From contig NW_026970820.1 in NCBI RefSeq assembly GCF_963678635.1, positions 682,001 through 746,000 on the forward strand: DNA of 64,000 bases, in the 5' to 3' direction. Below the pieces are notes generated by a model, which was not told the origin of the DNA, did no database searches, and saw only the letters and a list, made by a program, of their open reading frames with translations. Every line of letters starts with the position of its first letter. Position 1 is the stretch's first letter. The stretch comes from Symsagittifera roscoffensis. Taxonomy: Eukaryota; Xenacoelomorpha; Acoela; Convolutidae. Below are positions 9,576 to 23,046 of the stretch, in pieces. Both the position numbers and the translations under genes were made by a program.

Positions 9576-11783
9576 CACCCTCAAGGTCACGTGACTTATT
9601 TTTGTTTCTGGTATTTTCTGAAACCAAAAGAGAGCGTGGTCATGCATCTACATCATGTGCTCAAGCAAATACGTGGACTTTTACGCATTCCCATTCGCAA
9701 TGCGCCCTTCGGGCGCAAATGCCAATGCTCAATTAATTTTGCCAGGTGCAAATTTTTAAAGAAAATTTCTGATGAATTTTAACTTAAACTACCAACAAAA
9801 AACGCAAAGATTTCAAAGTGTGAAACAATCAAGTGTTTGCTAATACCGGGCATGCAGTGAGACTGATTTCGGCAAAATAAAATAGAAAATGAAGGAAATG
9901 GAAAGAAAAAAATTGTTCAAAATAAGAACGCATTATCAAAAACTTATTTGATCTCCGATAATGTCATAATTCCGATCAAGCTGATTTCAGATTTTAAGCG
10001 TAGAGTTTACGGTTACGGCTGCTCCCTCTACAGGTCCCAGAGGGACCGAGTGAGCATCCTACGTCGATCCAGGATAACGGATAGTTGTTTTTAATTTTTC
10101 ACAAAATATTTTTTCACTAATGCTTGTTTTCAATTCCTCATGAGAAGCTGTTTAAATTTTAAAAAATTGATTTTATTAATCAATGCTTCCAAGAACAACT
10201 GATTTTAGTGGGTTGCAAATGCGGTTGGTGAAAACTTGTAAGGGATAATGATGAGAAAAATTTTAAGTTTTCAAATGAATTTAAAAACAGTTTTTTTCTT
10301 TTTTTCTTTTGTAAATCGGGAGAAATGATTCAGTTTTTTTAAGTTTTCCTCGCACCACCCACTGTTCATAAGTAATGAAGATTCCTGTTCTAGCCGTTTA
10401 TAAAACTTTGGCAGAAAAAACATCAATATGATGTAAAATGTTTTAAAAAAGAGAAAAAAATAAAAATTATGTTTTTTTTTTAAAAATCTAAAATTTGTAA
10501 TTTTCAAAATTGAAAAAAAGTAAACATTAATTGCATATTACGATTCAACGTACCCAACTTAGTGGGTATAGCATTTTGAATTACCAAAAAATGTTGAAAA
10601 TTGTAGATTTTATGAAGTTTTCATTTTGGCTATTTTTCCTTGTCGCCTCCACTTAAGGCACCTTTGAGCCAACTTGAGAAAGTGGAACCTAAACAAGCTA
10701 TACAGATAGTCTCTATGAACCATTTTCAGCGTGATAACACGCCTGGAAGAAAAAAAGTTCCAGAAAAGAAAAAACATTTTGAACTTTAACCTTTTTTCTT
10801 CTTCAAATGGCGATACTTAGAAAAAATTTTCAGCTGAAAAGTTCAAAAAAAATCAAAAAATTCAAATTTTGAAAAAATTTTAAAAAAATCTCATCATTCT
10901 GTTTATTGGAGTCTTCGAGGTTTTGGGAGACCTTATCTGGCGGCTAACAACAAGTGGATCACTTATTTTAAAATTTTGAGAAAGGTCAAAAAAACATGTT
11001 TTTTCGACTTTTTTGACAGAATTTCGAAAGCAATATCTTGGCTAAAAACAAGAATGAGGGCCTAAAGTTAGTACAAACAGTACTCCCACATAAGGTACAT
11101 TAGGTTGGAAACAAAAAATTTACTCTGACTCAAAAATCGTTTTTTAACTTTATTTCTGAACAAGAAATTGAAAAGAAATCAAAAACTTAAAAATTTTTTG
11201 AAAAAAATGATTGTTTTGAAAAAGTGCCAATTTTTAGCTGAAACTTTTCATTTTAGCTAATAAAGCCAGAGCAATGCCCTTTAAGCTCAAATAAATTAAT
11301 TATGCAAATTATTTTCAAGTTTTTTCGTTAAAGCCTTTTGTTTTGAAAAAGTATTCAAAAATGGGTAAAAAAAAGTCAAAAAAATCAATTTTCTCCGATT
11401 TAAAAACCTCCACTACCATGATGATTAGTGCGTTAGATAGGACTGCTGAGATCAATTTAGACGTTCTTTCATAAGTATATCAAAATTTTTACTTATTTTT
11501 GAGAATTAAGCAAAATAAAAACTTTTCCCAAATTGGGCAAAAAGCCCAAATTAGCCCAAACACCTGTTAAAAATTGTTGGGTCAAAAAATCACAAAAGGA
11601 AACCCCTATTCATTTGACATTTTAGGGCCGCATGCAAAAAATTAGACCAATCTAACCTGACAATTTCGAGAATCGACTTTTTTGTCAAAATTCTCTAAAG
11701 ACCAATTTAGGGAGATTACTTGTACCGGTGGGGGCCCTACCCCACCTAAAAAATTTTTGAAATGCTGGAACGCGGCCACCTAG
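9576..11783 (+). repeat. Unit 6, class A, 2208 bp
   Basis: The tag is CACCCTCAAGGTCACGTG followed by ACTT. H2 is at 10017-10059 and H3 at 11727-11746. The ATG that opens the 70-codon frame in other units is ATA here (near 9890). Confidence 0.85.
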
Positions 11784-14000
11784 CACAATCAGGTACTAGT
11801 GGCTTGATTTGAGTTTTTAGTTTTTCTGGAACCAAAAGAGAGTGTCGTCAAGCATCGACATCTTGAGCTCAAGCGAATACGTGGACTTCTACGCATTCCC
11901 ATTAGCAATGCGCCCTTCGGGCGCAAATGCCAATGCTCAACTAATTTTGCCAGGTGAAAAAATTTGTTTAAAGAAAAATTCTGATAAATTTTAATTTAAA
12001 CTATCACCAAAAAACGCAAAGATTTCAAAGTGTGAAACAATCAAGTTTTTGCTATTACCGGGCTTGCAATGAGACTGATGTTGGCAAAAGTAAAATAGAA
12101 AATGTAGAAAATGGAAAGGAAAAAATTGTTCAAAATAAGAACGCAACATCAAAAACTTATTTGATCTCCGCTCAAATCATAATTCAGATCAGGCTGATTT
12201 CAGATTTTAAGCGTAGAATTTATGGTTACGGCTGCTCCCTCTACAGGTCCCAGAGGGACCGAGTGAGCATCCTACCTCGATCCAGGTTAACGGATAGTTG
12301 TTCTTAATTTTTAACAAAATTTTTTTACACTAATGCTTGTTTTCAATTCCTCATGAGAAGCTGTATTAATTTAAAAAAAATTGATTTTATTAATCAATGC
12401 TTCCAAGAACAACTGATGTTAGGCGTTTACAAATGCGGTTGTTGAAAACTAGTAAGGGATAATCATGAGAAAAGTTGTAAGTTTTCAAATGAATTGAAAA
12501 ACTGTTTTTTTCTTTTTTTCTTTTGTAAATCGGTAGAAATGAATCATTTTTTTTCTAGTTTTCCTCGCACCACCCAGTATTCTTAAGTAATGAAGATTCC
12601 TTCTCTAGCCGTTTATAACACTTTGGCAGAAAAAACATCAATATGATGTAAAATATTTTAAAAAAGAGAAAAATTTAAAAATCATGTTTTTTTTTAAAAA
12701 TCAAAAAATTTGTTATTTTAAAAATTGAAAAAAAGTAAAAATTAATTGCATATTACGATTCAGCGTACCCAACTTAGTGGGTCTAGCATTTTAAATTACC
12801 AAAAAATGTTGAAAATTGTAGATTTTATGAAGTTTTCATTTTGGCTATTTTTCCTTGTTGCCTCCACTTAAGGCACCTTTGAGCCAACTTGAGAAACTGG
12901 AACCTAAACAAGCTATACAGATAGTCTGAATGAGCCATTTTCAGCGTGATAACAACCCTGGAGGAAAAAAAAACTGCAGAAAAGAAAGGGAATTTTGAAC
13001 TTTAACCTTTTTTCTTCTTCAAATGGCGATACTTAGAATAATTTTCAGCTGAAAAGTTCAAAAAAAATCAAAAAATTCAAATTTTGAAAAAAATTGTAAA
13101 AAAATCTCAGCAGTCTGTTTATTGGAGTCTTCGAGGTTTTGGGAGACCTTATCTGGCGGCTAACAACAAGTGGGTCACTTATTTTAAAATTTTGAGAAAG
13201 GTCAAAAAAACCTGTTTTTACGATTTTTTAGACAGAAATCCGAAAGCAATATCTTGGCTTAAAACAAAAATGAGGGCCTAAAAATAGTACAAACAGTACT
13301 CCCACATAAAGTACATTAGGTTGGAAACAAAAAATTGACTCTGATTCAAAAATCGTTTTTTAACTTTATTTCTGAACAAAAAATTGTAAAAAAATCAAAA
13401 ACTTAAACATTTTTTGAAAAAAATAATTGTTTCGAAAAAGTGCCAATTTTCAGCAGAAACTTTTCATTTTAGCTAAAAAAGCCAGAACAAGGCCCTTTAA
13501 GCCCAAATAAATTAATTAAGCAAATTATTTTCAAGTTTTTTCGTTAAAGGCTTTTATTTTGAAAAAGTATTCAAAAATGGGTAAAAAAAAGTCAAAAAAA
13601 TCAATTTTCTCAGATTCAAAAACCTCCACCACCATGATGATTAGTTCGCTGGATAGGACTGCTGAAACCAATTTAGACGTATTTTCATAAGCATATCAAA
13701 ATTTTTACTTATTTTTGAGAATTAAGCAAAAAAAAAACTTTTCCCAAATTGGGCAAAAAGCCCAAATTAGCCCAAACACCTGTTAAAAATTGTTGGGTCA
13801 AAAAATCACAAAAGGAAACCCCTATTCATTTGACATTTTAGGGCCGCATGCAAAAAATTAGACCATTCTAACCTGACAATTTCGAGAATCGACTTTTTTG
13901 CAAAATTTCTCTATAGTCCATTTGAGGGATATTACTTGTACCGGTGGGGGCCCCTACCCCACCTCAAAAAATTTTGTAATGCTGGAACGCGGCCACCTAG
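11784..14000 (+). repeat. Unit 7, class A, 2217 bp
   Basis: The tag is CACAATCAGGTACTAGTG, continuing GCTTGATTTGAG as in unit 27. H2 is at 12230-12272 and H3 at 13943-13963 (7-nt loop). The body carries the non-palindromic CCTGTTTTTACG version near 13211, shared with unit 28, so its head relates to unit 27 and its body to unit 28. Confidence 0.85.
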
Positions 14001-16217
14001 CACCCTCAAGGTCACGTGTTGGATTTTTGTTTTTGGTATTTTCTGAAATCAAAAGAGAGCGTGGTCATGCATCGACATCATGTGCTCAAGCAAATACGTG
14101 GACTTCTACGCATTCCCATTAGCAATGCGCCCTTCGGGCGCAAATGCCAATGCTCAATTAATTCTGGCAGGTAAAAATTTTTTAAAGAATAATTCTGATG
14201 AATTTTAACTTAAACTACCACCAAAAAACGGATAGATTTCAAAGTGTGAAACAATCAAGTTTTTGCTAATACCGGGCATGCAGTGAGACTGATTTCAGCA
14301 AAAATAAAATGGAAAATGAAGGAAATGGAAAGAAAAAAATTGTTCAAAATAAGAATGCATTATCAAAAACTTATTTGATCTCCGCTAATGCCATAAATCC
14401 GATCAAACTGATTCCAGATTTTAAGCGTAGAGTTAACGGTTACGGCTGCACCCTCTACAGGTCCCAGAGGGACCGAGTGAGCATCCTACCTCGATCCAGG
14501 ATAACGGATAGTTGTTTTTAATTTTTCACAAAATTTTTTTCACTAATGCTTGTTTTCAATTCCTCATGAAAAGCTGTATAAATTTTAAAAAAATTGATTT
14601 TATTAATCAATGCTTCCAAGATCCAAGAACAACTGATGTTAGGGGGTTACAAATGCGGTTGGTGAAAACTAGTAAGGGATAATGATGAGAAAAATTGTAG
14701 GTTTTCTAATGAATTTAAAAACAGTTTTTTTCTTTTTTCTTTTGTAAATCGGGAGAAATGAATCAGTTTTTTTTTGTTTTCCTCGCACCACCCACTGTTC
14801 TTAAGTAATGAAGATTCCTGTTCTAGCCGTTTATAACACTTTGGCAGAAACAACATCAATATGATGTAAAATGTTTTAAAAAAGAGAAAAAATTAAAAAT
14901 TATGTTTTTTTTTAAAAAAGTCAAAAATTTGTAATTTTCAAAATTGAAAAAAAATGAAAAATAATTGCATATTACGATTCAGCGTACCCAACTTAGTGGG
15001 TCTAGCATTTTAAATTACCAAAAAATGTTGAAAATTGTAGATTTTATGAAGTTTTCATTCTGGCTATGTTTCCTTGTCGCCTCCACTTAAGGCACCTTTG
15101 AGCCAACTTGAGAAACTGGAACCTAAACAAGCTATGCAGATAGTCTGAATGAGCCATTTTTAGCTTGATAAATCGCCTGGAAGAAAAAAAAATCCAGAAA
15201 AGAAAGAAAATTTTGAACTTTAACCTTTTTTCTTCTTCAAATGGCGATACTTAGAATAATTTTTCAGCTGAAAAGTTCAAAAAAAATCAAAAAATTCGAA
15301 TTTTGAAAATTTTTAAAAAAAATCTCATCAGTCTGTTTATTGGAGTCTTCGAGGTTTTTGGAGACCTTATCTGGCGACTAACAACAAGTGGATCACTAAT
15401 TTTAAAATTTTGAGAAAGGTCAAAAAAACATGTTTTTTCGACTTTTTTGACAGAATTCCGAAAGCAATATCTTGGCTAAAAACAAGAATGAGGGCCTAAA
15501 ATTAGTACAAACAGTACTCCCACATAAGGTACATTAGGGTGGAAACAAAAAATTTACTCTGACTCAATAATCGTTTTTTAACTTTATTTCTGAACAAGAA
15601 ATTGAAAAGAAATCAAAAACTTAAAAATTTTTTGAAAAAAATGATTGTTTTGAAAAAGTGCCAATTTTTAGCTGAAACTTTTCATTTTAGCTAAGAAAAC
15701 CAGAGCAATGCCCTTTAAGCTCAATTAAATTAATATAGCAAATTGTTTTCAAGTTTTTTCGTTAAAGCCTTTCATTTTGAAAAAGTATTCAAAAATGGGT
15801 AAAAAAAAGTCAAAAAAATCAGTTTTCTCCGATTCAAAAACCTCCACTACCATGATGATTAGTGCATTAGATAGGACTGCTGAGATCAATTTAGACGTTT
15901 TTTCATAAGTATATCGAAATTTTTACTTATTTTTGAGAATTAAGCAAAATAAAAACTTTTCCCAAATTGGGCAAAAAGCCCAAATTAGCCCAAACACCTG
16001 TTAAAAATTGTTGGGTCAAAAAATCACAAAAGGAAACCCCTATTCGTTTGACATTTTAGGGCCGCATGCAAAAAATTAGACCAATCTAACCTGACAATTT
16101 CGAGAATCAACTTTTTTGTCAAAATTCTCTAAAGACCAATTTAGGGAGATTACTTGTACCGGTGGGGGCCCTACCCCACCTAAAAAATTTTTGAAATGTT
16201 GGAACGCGGCCACCTAG
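14001..16217 (+). repeat. Unit 8, class A, 2217 bp (near-identical twin of unit 5)
   Basis: H2 is at 14444-14486 and H3 at 16161-16180. It matches unit 5 base for base over long stretches, head to CTAG, including rare variants such as CTGCACC in H2 and the duplicated ATCCAAGA near 14620. This indicates a very recent copy or conversion of a whole cassette. Confidence 0.9.
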
Positions 16218-18423
16218 CACACTCAAGGTCACGTGACTTACTTTTGTTTTTGGTATTTTCTGTAACCAAAACAATAAGGTCATGCGCCAATATCATGGCC
16301 TCAAGCAAAGACGTCGGACTCTACGCATTCCCATTCGCAATGCGCCCTTAGGGCGCAAATGCCAATGCTCAATTAATTTTGCCAGGTGAAATTTTTAAAG
16401 AAAAATTCTGATGAATTTTAACTTAAACTACCACCAAAAAACGCACAGATTTCAAAGTGTAAAACAATCAAGTTTTTGCTATTTCCGGGTATGCAGTGAG
16501 ACTGATTTCGGCAAAAATAAAATGGAAAATGAAGGAAATGGAAAGAAAAAAATTGTTCAAAATAAGAACGCATTATCAAAAATTATTTGATCTCCGCTAA
16601 TGTCATAATTCCGATCAGGCTGATTCCAGATTTTAAGCGTAGGGTTTACAGTTACGGCTGCTCTCTCTACAGGTCCCAGAGGGACCGAGTGAGCATCCTA
16701 CCTCGATCCAGGATAACGGATAGTTGTTTTAAGTTTTTCACAATTTTTTTTACACTAATGCTTGTTTTCACTTCCTCATGAGAAGCTGTATAATTTTTTA
16801 GAAAAAATGATTTTAATAATCAATGCTTCCAAGAACAACTGATGTTAGGCGGTTACAAATGAGGTTGGTGAAAAGTAGTAAGGGATAATGATGAGAAAAA
16901 TAGCAAGTTTTCAAATGAATTTAAAAACAGTTTTTTTCTTTTTTTCTTTTGTAAATCGGGAGAAACGAATCAGTTTTTTTAAAGTTTTCCTGGCACCACC
17001 CACTGTTATTAAATAATGAAGATTCATGTTCTAGCCGTTAATAACAATTTGGCAGAAAAAACATCAATATGATGTAAAATGTTTTAAAAAAGAGAAAAAT
17101 TTAAAAATTATGTTTTTTTTTTAGAAAAAAAAAATTGTAATTTTCAAAATTGAAAAAAAGTGAAAATTAATTGCCTATTACGATTCAGCGTACCCAATTT
17201 AGTGGGTCTAGCGTTTTAAATTACCAAAAAACGTTGAAAATTGTAGATTTTATGAAGTTTTCATTTTGGCTATTTTTCCTTGTCGCCTCCACTTAAGGCA
17301 CCTTTGAGCCAACTTGAGAAACTGAAACCTAAACAAGCTACACAGATAGTCTGAATGAGCCATTTTCAGCTTGATAACACGCCAGGAAGAAAAAAAACTG
17401 TAGAAAAGAATGAAAATTTTGAACTTTAACCTTTTTTCTTCTTCAAATGGCGTTACTTAGAATAATTTTTCAGCTGAAAAGTTGAAAAAAAATCAAAAAA
17501 TTCAAATTTTGAAAAAATTTTAAAAAAATCTCATCAGTCTGTTTATTGGAGTCTTCGAGATTTTGGGAGACCTTATCTGGTGGCTAACAACAAGTGGATC
17601 ACTTAATTTAAAATTTCGAGAAAGGTCAAAAAAACATGTTTTTTCAATTTTTTTGACAGAATTCCGAAAGCAATATCTTGGCTTAAAACAAAAATGAGGG
17701 CCTAAAATTAGTACAAACAGTACTCCCACATAAAGTACATTAGGTTGGAAACAAAAAATTGACTCTGACTCAAAAATCGTTTTTAAACTTTATTTCTGAA
17801 CAAGAAATTGAAAAGAAATCAAAAACTTGAAAATTTTTTGAAAAAAATGATTGTTTTGAAAAAGTGCCAATTTTTAGCTGAAACTTTTCATTTTAGCTAA
17901 TAAAGCCAGAGCAATGCCCTTTAGGCTCAAATAAATTAATTATGCAAATTCTTTTCAAGTTTTTTCGTTAAAGCCTTTTTTTTTGAAAAAGTATTCAAAA
18001 ATGGGTAATAAAAAGTCAAAAAAATCAATTTTCTCCGATTCAAAAACCTCCACTACCATGATGATTAATGCGTTAGATAGGACTGCTGAGATAAGTTTAG
18101 ACGTTCTTTCATAAGTATATCGAAATTTTTACTTATTTTTGAGAATTAGGCAAAATAAAAACTTTTCCCAAATTGGGCAAAAAGCCCAAATTAGCCCAAA
18201 CACCTGTTAAAAATTGTTGGGTCAAAAAATCACAAAAGGAAACCCCTATTCGTTTGACATTTTAGGGCCGCATGCAAAAAATTAGACCAATCTAACCTGA
18301 CAATTTCGAGAATCAACTTTTTTGTCAAAATTCTCTAAAGACCAATTTAGGGAGATTACTTGTACCGGTGGGGGCCCTACCCCACCTAAAAAATTTTTGA
18401 AATGCTGGAACGCGGCCACCTAG
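16218..18423 (+). repeat. Unit 9, class A, 2206 bp
   Basis: The tag is CACACTCAAGGTCACGTG. The head has the alternative segment AACAATAAGGTCATGCGCC and GACGTCGGACTC shared with units 13 and 29 instead of the usual GAGAGCGTGGTC version. H2 is at 16656-16698 and H3 at 18367-18386. Confidence 0.85.
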
Positions 18424-18871
18424 GGGTCCTTAACCATCCCCACCCACCCGACCGAAACTATAGACCATTCCTAATGATCCAATCGGGCTTCAATCACTGT
18501 TTTTTGTTCCATTGAGTAGTGTTCCAACGGAAAACGATTTGCGATAATCAATCCCGTTACAAAAATGATGGAGCACGTTTTCACTGAGCTACCTATCCAA
18601 GTTAGTTAAAGTGCCTTTGATATCTGAAACGCCCTTTCACAAAAAGCCCAATGAAGCAAAAACCTACCCAATTTTTCAGTGTTTGCTTGCCACATTTTTG
18701 ATCTGGCGCTGGTCATGACGTTGTTTAAGTTATGGTCTTCCCCGACATTTTTTCTACAATCAAATATTTTTACGAGTGAAAAGAGAGTGCCAAGACAGCA
18801 GCTCCGCACAAAGTAGTGTAAGAAAATTGAACAGCTTGGATCTATTTTTTTTTCTCTCTGGTTGTTGTTAC

Positions 18872-18914
18872 GGATGCTCCCCACATGGGACCACATGGGT
18901 CCCAGGGAGCATCC
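18872..18914 (+). other. Two-tier stem-loop H2, class C
   Basis: Outer arms GGATGCTCCC and GGGAGCATCC pair over 10 bp without mismatch. The internal loop is CACAT versus A, the inner stem GGGACC / GGTCCC and the loop ACATG. Class C2 keeps it with loop ACAGG. It is preceded by a pyrimidine-rich run and followed by ATTAAAGCA, both also present in class D. Confidence 0.85.
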
Positions 18915-19026
18915 CATAAGGATTAAAGCAAAAGAGCAACAAATATTTACCCGTCAATTAGGGTCACTCTTGCGGTTCAACAATCTGTATTTGAAAAAAA
19001 AATGTTTCAAAGAACAGTTCAGGGCC

Positions 19027-20586
19027 GCATGCAAAAGATAAGAACAATCTCACGCATGGGTTCCTGAAATTACTTAATTAAAAATAAAAATATTCAGTAT
19101 GTGTAGGAGCCTTTAACATAAAATCCATTCAAAAAAAAGTCAAACCTACAATTTTTATCCAATTTTGACAATTTACTACTCTATACTCAATAAATTGTCA
19201 ATGGGGATTTCAAATATGCCATCAAAACTCACTTTTTCTCACTTTTGAACTTTTTTATTCATTTTTGATAAAAAATGTTGAGTCAGAAACGCTTAAAATC
19301 AATTTTTTCCAAAAAATCAAAAAAAGTTGTTCCAACCAATTTATTTCACTTAGCTACACTTTATGAACCTCTTCAGAATGGTTTTCATAACCATAGCCGT
19401 AAATTCTCATATTTAGAGAAAAGGCGAAATAACACCGTTTTGGTTATATCAAAAAAATGGAAAAACCAGATAAAGTAGTCTTCAAACCTTTAGGATCAAA
19501 ATGTGACCTCAGTAAGGTATGATTGCAGTGTCAATTTAGGGTCGCATGCAAAATTATAGAACATTTTTGCGAGTCAACTATGAGAAAGAGACTTTTTTTT
19601 CGGAATTTGGCTATTAGTATTTGTGGTAATATAGTAGTAAGTGGCCACAGAAAAAAACTTGTAAAAACCAAAATTTTTAACCAATTTTGATAATTTAAAA
19701 CTCAATACCTACTAAATCGACTATGGCAAGCTCAAAAAAGCCATCGAAACTCACTTTTTCTCACTTTGGAACAATTTTATTTTTTTGATAAAAAATGTTG
19801 AGTCAGAAACGTGAAAAATCATTTTTTTTCAAAAAGTCAAAAAAAGTTGGTCCAATTGATACAATTCACTGAGCCGAACTTTATGAACCTGTTTAGAATG
19901 GTTTTCATGACCAAAGACAAAAAATTTATCCATTTTGAGAAAAGTCGAAAAAACACCTTTTTCGTTAACGCTAAAAAGTGGAAAAAATGGGAAAAATGGT
20001 CTTAAAAATAAAACCAAGGAAAAGTGGCATTAACAAACTGCCATTATCTCGTCAATTCTTGGCCGCATGCAAAAAATTGTGAAGATTAAACGAGTCTTTA
20101 CTGAGGACGAAACTTTTTTTTAGGAATTTGCCTATTAGTATTTGTAGTAGTATAGTAGTAACTGACAATAGGAAAAAAATTCGTAAAAACCACAATTTTT
20201 AACCAATTTTGATAATTTAAAACTCAATACCTACTAAATCGACTATGGCAAGCTCAAATAAGCCATCGAAACTCACTTTTTCTCACTTTGGAACAAATTT
20301 ATTTTTTTGATAAAAAATGTTGAGTCAGAAACGTGAAAAATCATTTTTTTTCAGAAAGTCAAAAAAAGTTGTTCCAATCGATACATTTCACTGAGCCAAA
20401 CTTTATGAACCTGTTTAGAAAGGTATTCATGGCCAAAGACGTAAAATTTACCCATTTTGAGAAAAGTCGAAAAAACACGTTTTTGGTTAACGCGAAAAAG
20501 TGGAAAAAGTGGGAAAAATGGTCTTAAAAACAAAACCATGGAAAAGTGGCACTAACAAATTGTCCTTATCTCGTCAATTCAGGGCC
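19027..20586 (+). repeat. Three tandem monomers of about 520 bp in unit 10
   Basis: GCATGC markers at 19027, 19544, 20065 and 20587 give periods of 517, 521 and 522 bp. The two later monomers resemble each other more than the first, for example in the identical CTCAATACCTACTAAATCG segments near 19700 and 20222. Confidence 0.8.
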
Positions 20587-20683
20587 GCATGCAAAAAATT
20601 GGAAAGATTGAACCTGACGTTTTTGAGAACTCGATTTATTTTCCGAAAAGGACAGGGTATATATTGAAAAAAATTTTTTGCCC

Positions 20684-20705
20684 GGAAGGGGCCCCTACCC
20701 CTTCC
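20684..20705 (+). other. Terminal stem-loop H3 of unit 10
   Basis: The GGAAGGGG / CCCCTTCC stem with loop CCCCTA is intact, although the spacer beyond it has diverged to GCGCCCGACGCGCGTCC. The stem and the final CATCTAG therefore resist change while the spacer does not. Confidence 0.75.
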
Positions 20706-21337
20706 TAATCGCTTTTTGCGCCCGACGCGCGTCCATCTAGTGGTGCTTAACCGTCCCCACCCACCCGACCTGTGTTTTTTACCCGTGCACTTGATCAATC
20801 GGGCTGCAATCACTGTTTCCTGTTCGATTGAGTAGTAAGGGGAAGCGGTTTGGGATAATCAAATTTCTTACAAAATTGATGAAGCAGGTTTTCACTGAGC
20901 TAGCTATCGAAGTTGGGTAAAGTACCTTTTATATCTGAAAGGCCTTCTCGCAAAAACCCCAATAAAGCTAAAGTTTACCCATTTTTTCTGTGTTTGCTTG
21001 CCACGTTTTTGATCTGGCTCTGGTCATGACGGTGTTTAACTTATAGTCTTCCCCGACATTTTTTCTACAATCAATTTTTTATAGAGTGAAAGGAGAGTGC
21101 CAACACAACAGCTCTGTACAAAGTAGTGTAAGAAAAATGAACAACTTGAATCTATTTTTTTTCTCTTTGATTGTTGTTACGGATGCTCCCCACATGGGAC
21201 CACATGGGTCCCAGGGAGCATCCCATAAGGATTAAAGCAAAAGAGCAACAATTATTTAACCGTCAATTAGGGTCACTCTTGCGGTTCAACAATCTGTAAT
21301 TGAAAAAAAAAAATGATTCAAAGAACAGTTCACGGCC

Positions 21338-22894
21338 GCATGCAAAATATAAGAACAATCTCTCGCATGAGTTCCTGAAATTACTTAATTAAAAAAAAAA
21401 TATTCAGTACGTGTAGGAGCCTTTAACATAAAATCCATTCAGAAAAAAGTAAAAACTACAATTTTTATCCAATTTTGACAATTTACTACTCTATACTCAA
21501 TAAATTGTCAATGGGGAATTCAAATATGCCATCAAAACTCACTTTTTCTCACTTTTGAACTTTTTGTTCATTTTTGATAAAAAATGTTGAGTCAGAAACG
21601 CTTAAAATCATTTTTTTCCAAAAAGTCAAAACAGGTTGTTTCAACCAATTTATTTCACTGAGCCACATTTTAGGAACCTCTTCAGAATGGTGTTCATTAC
21701 CATAGCCGTAAAAATCCCATATTTAGAGAAAAGGCGAAATAACACCTTTTTGGTCATTCAAAAAAATCGAAAAACCGGATAAAGTGGTCTTCAATCCTTT
21801 AGGGGCAAAATGTGACCTCAATAAGGTATGATTGCAGTGTCAATTTAGGGTCGCATGCAAAATTATAGAACAGTTTTAAGAGCCAACTATGAGAAAGAGA
21901 CTTTTTTTCGGAATTTGGCTTTTAGTATTTGTAGTAATTTATTAGTAAGTGGCCACAGAAAAACACTTCTAAAAACCACAATTTATAAGCATTTTTGAAA
22001 AATTACTACTCTATACCTACGAAATCGACTATGGCAAGCTCAAATATGCCATCAAACCTCACTTTTTCTCATTTTTGAACAATTTTATTTTTTTGAAAAA
22101 AAAATGTTGAGTCAGAAACGTTAAAAATCATTTTTTTTCAAAAAGTCAAAGAAAGCTGGTCAATCGATTCAAATCACTAAGCTGAACTTCATCAACCTGT
22201 TTAGAATGGTTTTCATGACCAAAGACGTAAAATTTACCCATTTTGAGAAAAGTCGAAAAAACACATTTTTGGTTAACGCTAAAAAGTGGAAAAAGTGGGA
22301 AAAGTGGTCTTAAAATTAAAACCATGGAAAAGTGGCATTAACAAACTGCCATTATCTCGTCAATTCATGGCCGCATGCAAAAAATTGGAAAGATTAAACG
22401 AGTCGTTACTGAGGACGAGACTTTTTTTTAGGAATTTGGCTATTAGTATTTGTAGTAATATAGTAGTAACTGACAATAGGAAAAAAATTCGTAAAAACCA
22501 CAATTTTCAACCAATTTTGATAGTTTAATACTCTATACCTACTAAATCGACTATGGCAAGCTCAAATAAGCCATCGAAACTCACTTTTTCTCACTTTTGA
22601 ACAATTTTATTTTTTTGACAAAAAATGTTGAGTCAGAAACGTTAAAAATCATTTTTTTTCAAAAAGTCAAAAAAAATTGGTCCAATCGATACAATTCACT
22701 CAGCTACACTTTATGAACCTGTTTAGAATGGTTTTCATGACCAAAGACTTTAAATTTACCCATCTTGAGAAAAGTCCAAAAAACACCTTTTTAGTTAACG
22801 CAAAAAAGTGGAAAAAGTGGGAAAAATGGTCTTCAAAATGAAACCATCGAAAAGTGGCATTAACAAACTGCCATTATTTCGTCAATTCAGACCC
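21338..22894 (+). repeat. Three tandem monomers of about 520 bp in unit 11
   Basis: Marker spacing is 515, 520 and 522 bp. The last monomer and tail closely match those at the 3' end of unit 26 (58270-58605), including the rare H3 variant. Confidence 0.75.
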
Positions 22895-22991
22895 GCATGC
22901 AAAAAATTAGGAAGTTCTGACGAAACGTTTCGGAGAACGTGAAAGTTTTCAGCAAAAAGGTATATGTATATTTTTTATAGTACTTCTGCAC

Positions 22992-23013
22992 GGGAGGGGC
23001 CCCTACCCCTCCC
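22992..23013 (+). other. Terminal stem-loop H3, GGGAGGGG variant
   Basis: Arms GGGAGGGG and CCCCTCCC replace GGAAGGGG and CCCCTTCC. An A-to-G change in one arm is matched by T-to-C in the other. The loop CCCCTA is unchanged. Unit 26 has the same version at 58551-58572. Confidence 0.8.
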
Positions 23014-23046
23014 TAATTGCTTTTTTTGCTACACGCGACCATCTAG

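Larger units (their letters stand above)
18424..20740 (+). repeat. Unit 10, class C1, 2317 bp
   Basis: The head begins GGGTCCTTAACCATCCCC followed by ACCCACCCGACC. H2 is at 18872-18914. The body holds three monomers of about 520 bp. H3 is at 20684-20705. The terminal spacer is unusual (GCGCCCGACGCGCGTCCATCTAG-like), with a second GC-rich cluster not seen in other units. Confidence 0.85.
20741..23046 (+). repeat. Unit 11, class C1, 2306 bp
   Basis: The head begins TGGTGCTTAACCGTCCCC. H2 is at 21181-21223 and GCATGC markers at 21338, 21853, 22373 and 22895. H3 is at 22992-23013, with the GGGAGGGG / CCCCTCCC arms that otherwise occur only in unit 26. The C1 head with TCAATCG and CGATTGA arms (20794-20833 region) can form a loose H1. 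Confidence 0.85.

Noticed and set aside
18606..18917. A 103-codon minus-strand frame
   Set aside because: It crosses the H2 stem-loop and C1 head. The matching region in unit 11 does not keep it open, and C2 heads give only shorter, different frames.
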